In this document: positions 53,567 through 64,000 of the stretch, piece after piece
How the letters are laid out: every line of letters starts with the position of its first letter
Position numbering within the stretch: the first letter of the stretch is position 1
From: Paramecium octaurelia
Lineage: Eukaryota > Ciliophora > Oligohymenophorea > Peniculida > Parameciidae
DNA length: 64,000 nucleotides
Direction of reading: 5' to 3'
Assembly (NCBI GenBank): GCA_905182995.1
Contig: CAJJDP010000125.1
Coordinates: 186,001 to 250,000, forward strand
Program-made: the position numbers and the translations under genes
Notes under the pieces: generated by a model
The model's database searches: none
The model's input: only the letters and a program-made list of their open reading frames with translations
What the model was told of the DNA's origin: nothing

Positions 53567-56500
53567 TCAATTCTTTTTTGAAGTATTAGTCTCCTCTTCT
53601 TGCTATATAACATCTTGGCCAAACAAAATAAAATCCTCTTTTTCTAATTTATTATTTAATTAATGTCGAAATAACTAAAATTCTGAATCCTCATTTGATT
53701 ATCTTGCAGTAGATTTTAAATCTAAATCATCTGCATTTTATAGATTTTAAGTAAAGATTACTCCATCGTCCGCCCTTTATATCCACGGAGCTTCTGGTTT
53801 ATTTTCCACAACTATTGGCTAATCGTAATTATTAATAATATACACTTAGAGTTTCCATTAATTTAAGATCAAATTAAGGAAGCATTTCTGGGATTTCCAC
53901 TTAGGGCAAGCAAAATGATAACCTTGTTTACAGATGTTACTTATATTTTTTTAAAGGGATTTTCACCATTGGATATATCATACACAATCTATTGTTCTAT
54001 GGTAAAATAATAAGATCTGTCAATTAACACAGCTCTTTTTTTAATTCAGTTTGTTCACTTTAATCATCTATTAATAAGTCCAAAAATAATTAAAGTAGAT
54101 TCTTTTATTCTTACTATTATATTTTATCTTTTAATTTTTTCAGATTCTCAATAGCCTACCCGTTTTATCCTTATAGTAATTACAGGATAGATTAATTAAA
54201 TAAGAATTCTAATTTATTGTAGGCTCTATTGATAAGCGTTTCCTCTTTGAGTAAACTAGCATTCGTTCCTTGAAGTGTTTCATAAGATTCAAGTAGAGAA
54301 ATTAATGCAGCATCAAATTATTTTAAATAAAATTGAAACAAACATCTATAGAATTTAAGATCGCATGTGTTGAAGATCTTGCCTTCATTTCCATTATTTA
54401 AGAATGAATTTAGACAATCTACACTATTTTGCAATTAATTTTAACTGCAATTTCCTATTGAAGTTAATTTTAATTGCTACAAGATATTCAAGTCAACAAA
54501 GGCAGCAATATCAGTAGAACATTCAACTAATTTTTGTAAGTCCTATATGGCATTATTTAATTCTTTTATAGTAACAAATGTTTTAGCTCTATGATATAAG
54601 GCTTATGAGCATTTTTCAGAATTGATGATATTCGAATATGATGAGATTGCTTCTTCGAATTCTCCCATTTAATAGAATAGGTTTCCGATCATAATTTAAT
54701 CCTATACACTTAAGCAAGATTCTTAGAATTTCTAGAGATCATAATAAGCACGATTCGTATCTTTGAGTATTAAAAACACCTTGGCTCTACATAAATAGGC
54801 ATCTGAATAGGACTCATCTAAATTGATGGCAATACTTAAATCATTTAATCCTTATTTGTATTGTTACCTGCAAACTTAAATTAATCCACGCACATAAAAA
54901 TATTTAGCCACATTTTCATCTGATTTATCAATTGCTTTGTTTAAATCACTCAAAGAATCCTCTAATCTATTTAAAGAAAACAGTATTATTCCTCTACAAT
55001 ATAGTATATTAGAATTTTCATTTATTTTTAGTGCCAAATTCAACAATCTAATAGCATCATTCAAAAATTTGTTCTTTTTCACTTCATCATCCTTTGGAAT
55101 AAGTTAACAATAAAATTTGACTAAGGCTACAGCTCTATAAAAGTAGGGTTCCATTTTTTTTGGCATTAATTTTGACGCCTTCACAAAATACCCTAATGAT
55201 AATTCAAATTAATTTGAAACCGTCGCCATTATCCCTTCAAGTATAAACTTATTGTAAATTGAAGGTTTCTCAAGGTAATCTAATGAATCAAGATCTTATA
55301 ATGCCTTCTAATACTAAGATAAACAGAAATAACCGTATGATCTGTATGAAATTATTAAACTCCTCAAGAAATCTTCTTCTTAGTGATTTGATAATAATTC
55401 TGTTAATAGATTTACTCCTTCCTCATACTATTTTTTCATCAAAAGAATAACACCTTCAGTAAACTATTTGATATTTTCAATAACGATTTTATCAACATCT
55501 AAGTGTTCAGCTCTTCTCAATTGATATTAAGCCTCATAAAAGTCCTTCTATTAAATTAATATTTTGGCTTATTCATAGATCGACTTGGAAACAGCTTTTT
55601 TAGAATTATTATATTTGATTGCTTATTCATAGGCTAATGTAGCTTCTTAAATTTCATCTAACTAGCTTTCAATAATTTACTTCTCTTTGTACATATAAAG
55701 CCTTTTAGATACAAAGCATCTGAATCTTAGTTATCAATTTCTATAGCTTTACTGATATCTGCCAAAGCTGAAGCATAATCCTTTTAATCTAAATGTAGCA
55801 TAGTTCGTTTGATTAAAGCGGATCTTTTGAATTAATCCTCCAATTAAATTGCTTATGAATATGCTAATAGGCTCATATGTACATCATTCATAAGTCGAAA
55901 ACAATCACCCTTTCCAATAAAGCCTATTGCCTTATTTGGTTTTAATTCAGCAGCCGTCATAAAGTCTTCCAAAGCCTTATCAAATTTTTGAACTTTCACG
56001 TACAATTTAGCTCGAATAATATAAGCATCAAAGTATTTTGCATAATGCTTTATACAAATAGTAATCTTTAGGAAATAATAGAAAACATTACCACATTCAA
56101 AGATTCTTTAATTTGATCTTACTTTTTCAATGCAATTGAAAGGATAATGTACGCCTTTTTATTGAAAAGTGGATGTTCTTAAATTAAATGATTCAGATTC
56201 AATATAACTTAAGAAAATTCTTATTAGTCAAAATATTATATAGCAATTTAAAATCTTATTTCAGGATCATCGTTACCCTGTATAACATTCTCAAATTTAT
56301 TTGGAACTTCTTATATTTAACCTTGTCTGATCATTTTTTTTCCTTCAACAATCTTTTAAGAATTTTCAGTACGTTATTTAATGTATTTTGCTTAATTTAA
56401 ATAAATTTAAATTACCTTGTCTGTTGAGACAATCCTTAAAGGAAATGTTTGATAAATGATTCATATTATACATAATATTCTAGTTCTCCTTTAAATTATT

Positions 56501-56932
56501 ACTGTCATCTAAAAAGAATAACAATTTTAATTACTGTTATAATGACTAAAAGAATGTTGCTTTTTGGAATGGTTTTTTATGATTGTATTTGAATTTTTAG
56601 TATTGACATTTAAGGCAAGGTTGGAAATATTATGTCCAGATTCCTGTAGGACTGTTTTCGGTTGTTTCTAAATATTATAATTGTATGGTATACTTAAATC
56701 ACTTAATATACCAATTGTTTAATCTTTGATTTGGGAAGCTCTTGAGGCTAAGTTTGGAAGTGCATTGAATAGGCCTTCTGTAATAACTCTAAATTTATAA
56801 TGTGGTGTTTGTTATACATTAAAATTAGGGCTGACTTTGCAATTTTAGGATTTGAGAATTTAAATAAGTATCTGTTGATCTTTGTCTGTTTTTGAATCGA
56901 GTAGATGGGTTTTTATCTCTAGAATTTATCAT
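53567..56932 (-). CDS. Long tetratricopeptide-repeat (TPR) protein
   Basis: About 1050-1100 residues depending on introns. The first 150 residues are polar (FITEGLFNALPNLASRASQI). From about 56200 down to 54200 the translation is a run of TPR-like helix pairs such as NSNILYCRGIILFSLNRLED and DAYIIRAKLYVKVQKFDKAL. The C-terminal part is disordered and acidic (NKPEAPWIQRADDGVIFTQ, ending EEETNTSKKN). Several introns are evident (one of 31 nt near 56820, others near 56410, 56180 and 56080) but not all junctions were verified. TPR arrays act as protein-binding scaffolds; many ciliate ones are ciliary or cytoskeletal, which is only a possibility here. Confidence 0.7.
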
Positions 56933-57066
56933 TCTAATTGTTTCTATATAATCAATTACCTGAATTTACTATTAACTATAAATATAATTTGAAAAATAAT
57001 CCATTAGAAGAACCATATTTTTTGAGACTCAGAATTTACGAAAATATTTTTATAAAAATAAAGTGT

Positions 57067-57468
57067 TCATTTATCAAATTCTCTATCTTCCTTATATTCT
57101 TTTATTGCCTTAATTAAATCCCAATCTGCAACTTCTAAGTAATACTTTGCTACTTTTTCACTACTATCAGTGGGGTCCAGAATGCTTTTCATCATATACT
57201 GCAACAGAAATATTTTATGGATAGAATTTTAATCCATTTCTTTTTATTAATATTCGTAAGAGGACTAATTTGGAATTATAATTGATTTGAGATGATAAAT
57301 TTCATTTGTTGTGAGATTGTTAAATTTTCGAATAGATTCCGGAGTAATATTATATTTAATAGCCAAGCCCTGTAGAGTCTCGCCTTTTATTTCATGTTCA
57401 AAAAAGTGATCTTTTTGGAACTATTAGACTTATTCATCAGTTATTTCAGGAGTCGGTGTCTCTTACAT
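57067..57468 (-). CDS. Small LysM-domain protein
   Basis: Single exon, 133 residues. A LysM-like motif lies in the first half: HEIKGETLQGLAIKYNITPE followed by IRKFNNL and LKSIIIP. The C-terminal third is helical (KVAKYYLEVADWDLIKAIKE), resembling a UBA-type bundle. There is no signal peptide, so it is probably cytosolic, as for eukaryotic LysM proteins of the TLDc/LYSMD kind. Confidence 0.75.
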
Positions 57469-57544
57469 TATAAAATAAATAATTATAAAATAGAATCAAG
57501 CACCTCAATCATCATTAATTCGATTCCTTTTAATATCTATAATC

Positions 57545-57572
57545 TCAATTATGTTTTATAAAACATAATTGA
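57545..57572. repeat. 28-bp perfect palindrome
   Basis: The half-site TCAATTATGTTTTA is followed immediately by its exact reverse complement with no loop. It lies in the spacer upstream of the LysM gene. The rest of 57469-58060 is AT-rich without a recognised feature. Confidence 0.9.
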
Positions 57573-58059
57573 ATACTAAGATAACTTTGAAAATTTAATA
57601 AAATCTGAAAGGAATTCATTTGAATAATAACTAATAAACTTAGAATACGTCATCAGTTCAGTGAATGTGATATTAGATTCATAAATCGATATCGGAACAT
57701 AAAAAATTATTATTCATTTATAGATTTGAATACATTATCAAATTTATATTCCCTAGAGTGGTACTTTTATATAAATCATTATTATAATTTCTATTGATTC
57801 TTCTCTATTGCTTGGGTTGAATCAATTTATTAAAAATATTAATGCTTCTAAGTTGATATTTTAAAATTGTATTTAGTAATTAATCATCACTTGTTTTTCG
57901 TTAAAAAGTTTATTCAATTTTCATTAATAACACTTGGGAACAAATTGTCGCCAATTTGAATGAGAAGTGATGAGAAAGAGCAATATAAAATCTTATTATA
58001 ATGTTATCAATGATTTATTTTATCTTAAGCAAATAAAACTATAAATATTCATATTATTA

Positions 58060-59515
58060 ATTTATGATTGTGAAAATAAAAAAGGGAAGTCTTTCATACA
58101 TAACGAAGAAGAAAATAGAGAGAATAAATCTTATCTAAAAAAAGAATTTTAGACTTTCCATAATAATAATCAGTTACTTCTGAATATGCACTTTTATTTT
58201 TAAATGGAGCTTTGACTAATTACAATAATTTATAGACCATCTTTTCTAAATTGCATTAATTTTTGCCCAAATATAGTGAATTGCATTTATGGACTGTTCC
58301 TTATATATTTTAGCAGTAAACTAATATTTATAGGATATTGCCTCATCTACTCTTTACAGCAATCATATGGATCGTGAAATATCATAATAAACAGTGCTAG
58401 AAATACTTTATTATTTAGGATCATTAACCTATTAGACAAAGGTGGAATTTGAATTAGGAAATTTACTAGAAATTTGGTAGCGATACTTAATTAAACAAAA
58501 GAGTTTAGGAGGATCAAATATTATGCTAGATTTTATCAAATCTTGTTATCGATTTGAAGAAGCCTGAACATATTTACTAAAGTGTGAAATTGTAGTGAAA
58601 TTGACAGATGAATTCTTAGTTTGTAATGATTTAAATCGTCTTGCTCCAAAATGTTTAGAGTATTATAATAATTATACGGAGTAGGTTACAATGAACTCAA
58701 TTAAATACATCCCTTTTTACATTCATTGGAAAAGGAATCTAAAGTTTGTTCATCAACATATTGCGAGATTATTAAAAGCTTTTTTGCTTTGTTAGTAAAA
58801 TACAAAAATTCACTAAGTACACAGATGATTCACAAAAATTATTACAATTTTAGTTATTCAATAAACGATTTGAATTTTATTATGTCAATTGGTGTATTAC
58901 ATTATTGTTTAAAAGTACAAAACTCAAAAGAAATTAATAACAGTTACATCTTATTTCTCATAATTTAAGTTTAGGAGATTATGAACATAAATTAATTAAA
59001 AAGGTCTATTAGCAGTAATATTTGAACATCTTGGTGATAAGATTGTTTCCTAAATTTAACTCTATTCGTTATTAACTAATCTAATAGCAGATGATTTTGA
59101 TAATGTTTTGAAAAGTGAGATTTTGAAGAAAGTACATCCACAATTTGAATAAGGATTTTACTCTGCTGAGTATATAAATGAATTAATGTATTGTATCTCA
59201 ACTGCTTTTTACACAATTAATGAAAATTAAATATAAGAATTAACAAATATTCGATTATCAGATTACTTAATTTATGTATAAGTTAATAACCATTTGAACT
59301 GATGGATTTAGATGTGTGTAGCCCAATCTTTTAGACATTATAATCTGTTTTCTTAAAGTAGCCAAAAAAAAAAATCATGTTTACAGTTTAAAAAAGCGTA
59401 TAACTGATGATTCTAGGTTACTTGAAAGATGTAATCAAATTAAAGAGATGAGTTTAAAAGATGATATAGAATATGAAGAATTCCTAAAGTCTTTGACAAA
59501 AATTGATTGATATTT
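58060..59515 (+). pseudogene. Frameshifted remnant of a large helical protein
   Basis: Protein-like sequence moves through all three frames with overlaps and without introns of the right size. Pieces in order include EYALLFLNGALTNYNNLQTI, YSNHMDREIS then LEILYYLGSLTY, LGGSNIMLDFIKSCYRFEEA (then TGA), SLEKESKVCSSTYCEIIKSF, LGDYEHKLIKK, LLAVIFEHLGDKIVSQIQLY, and a closing ITDDSRLLERCNQIKEMSLK. At least four frame changes and one or more in-frame TGA codons are seen, some next to A-runs. The helical, Leu-rich style recalls HEAT/importin-like or scaffold proteins, but I cannot name the family. Confidence 0.55.
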
Positions 59516-59808
59516 ATTTACTATGGCTCTCTTTAATTAATGACTTTTTTCTAAAATTGTTTGAGTTTTTGTAAAGTGATTAATTAACTTATTAATATAT
59601 ACTATATTTCCGCATTTATCCATTTACATCCATCTACATAAGTTGTTTTTTAAATTCATATATATAGAACTTTCTTATTTTATAGAGATAAATTACAACT
59701 ATAGTTTTAAATTGTTTTATGATATAATAGCAGAAAATTAAATAAACTTTAAAGAATATATTAATATTATTTTAGATAATCTGCAATTTTATATAAAATA
59801 CTATTAAA
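59516..59808. other. Convergent AT-rich spacer
   Basis: Lies between the remnant gene and the 3' end of the ATPase. No feature recognised. Confidence 0.5.
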
Positions 59809-63370
<3,562 letters not shown>

Positions 63371-63490
63371 CTCGTCAAATTCTCGTTATGCCTCTAGTAA
63401 TTGGATTTCCTAACTTTATGCTTAGATAATCTATATACTATTATTAAGTAAATGCTGTAATGATTGCAGAAGCACTTCTACTTTAAGGCT

Positions 63491-64000
63491 TTTAATTCAT
63501 ATTATTAAATTGATTAGGGTATCAATTTTTAAACTTTATTTCAATAGCATTCTATTTTTAGAACACATTTTTACGAATAAATTCTTTTATGATTTAATTT
63601 ATAATCTTAAAAATAGTTATTTAATATATTTTTAGAAATAAATCGGCAATTTTGTTGTTAAGACAATTAATCAATTAATCAATTCTAAATACATTCAAAG
63701 TTCATTAATAATTTGTTGATTTTTAGAAATGATTGACTGATGATGAAAAATAAGAATTGAGGCCAGAATAAATTAAAAATTTGTTTTAGCAATTTCAAAT
63801 AATTTAATAATTTGATTCTCAAGTTCCAATTTAATAGATAACTGTAAAAAGAAACTGTGAACATTAAACGATTTGTTTTCTTACAATATAAATAAATTAA
63901 ATATGATAATAAAAGAAAATAGAAAATTGAATTAACAATTTATGAAATATGATAACACAATTTGCTTCTTTTTTATTCATAAAACATACCTTTATTATTA
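63491..64000. other. Upstream flank of the ATPase gene, AT-rich
   Basis: No gene is supported. It may contain the ATPase promoter and a first exon that I could not identify. Confidence 0.4.

Overview
The window reads as macronuclear DNA of a ciliate, most likely Paramecium. TAA and TAG behave as glutamine codons and only TGA stops translation. Nearly every interrupted gene is joined by tiny GT...AG introns of about 22-34 nt. Intergenic DNA is short and very AT-rich. All calls below use the ciliate code; with the standard code the real genes fall apart into small pieces and several false antisense ORFs appear.

Layout. 1-6665 (+): 3' part of a giant leucine-rich-repeat membrane protein. 6956-9052 (+): mitochondrial HSP70, followed only 6 bp later by a secreted GH31 alpha-glucosidase (9059-11689). 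11738-15000 (-): an NYN/PIN nuclease-like protein with a UBA-like segment, a PP2C phosphatase and a small secreted protein. 15125-17040 (+): PKA regulatory subunit and a small coiled protein. 17095-23655 (-): a secreted 2170-residue repeat protein holding a nearly identical 522-bp higher-order tandem repeat. 23706-27361: small uncharacterised genes. 27554-30582 (-): a CFAP161-like ciliary protein carrying EF-hands, and an amidohydrolase. 30890-40205 (+): two large tandem paralogues of polytopic, PAS-like membrane proteins (tiny-macrocysts type). 40306-43968 (-): coiled-coil, low-complexity and F-box proteins. 44089-45310 (+): a broken-looking locus. 46217-50450 (-): PKA catalytic subunit, CCT gamma chaperonin and an inositol-polyphosphate kinase. 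50751-53495 (+): a short soluble protein, a tetraspanin-like protein and a small membrane protein. 53567-57468 (-): a long TPR protein and a LysM protein. About 58060-59515 (+): a frameshifted, probably decaying gene. 59809-63370 (-): a P2C (Na+/K+-type) P-type ATPase.

The gene set is ordinary ciliate housekeeping (chaperones, ion pump, cyclic-AMP signalling, cilia) mixed with lineage-specific families. Both PKA subunits lie in this window, about 30 kb apart. No tRNA, rRNA, CRISPR array, insertion sequence or telomere was recognised. Exon joins were checked by hand; genes described as dividing into whole codons had total length minus introns tested for divisibility by three.
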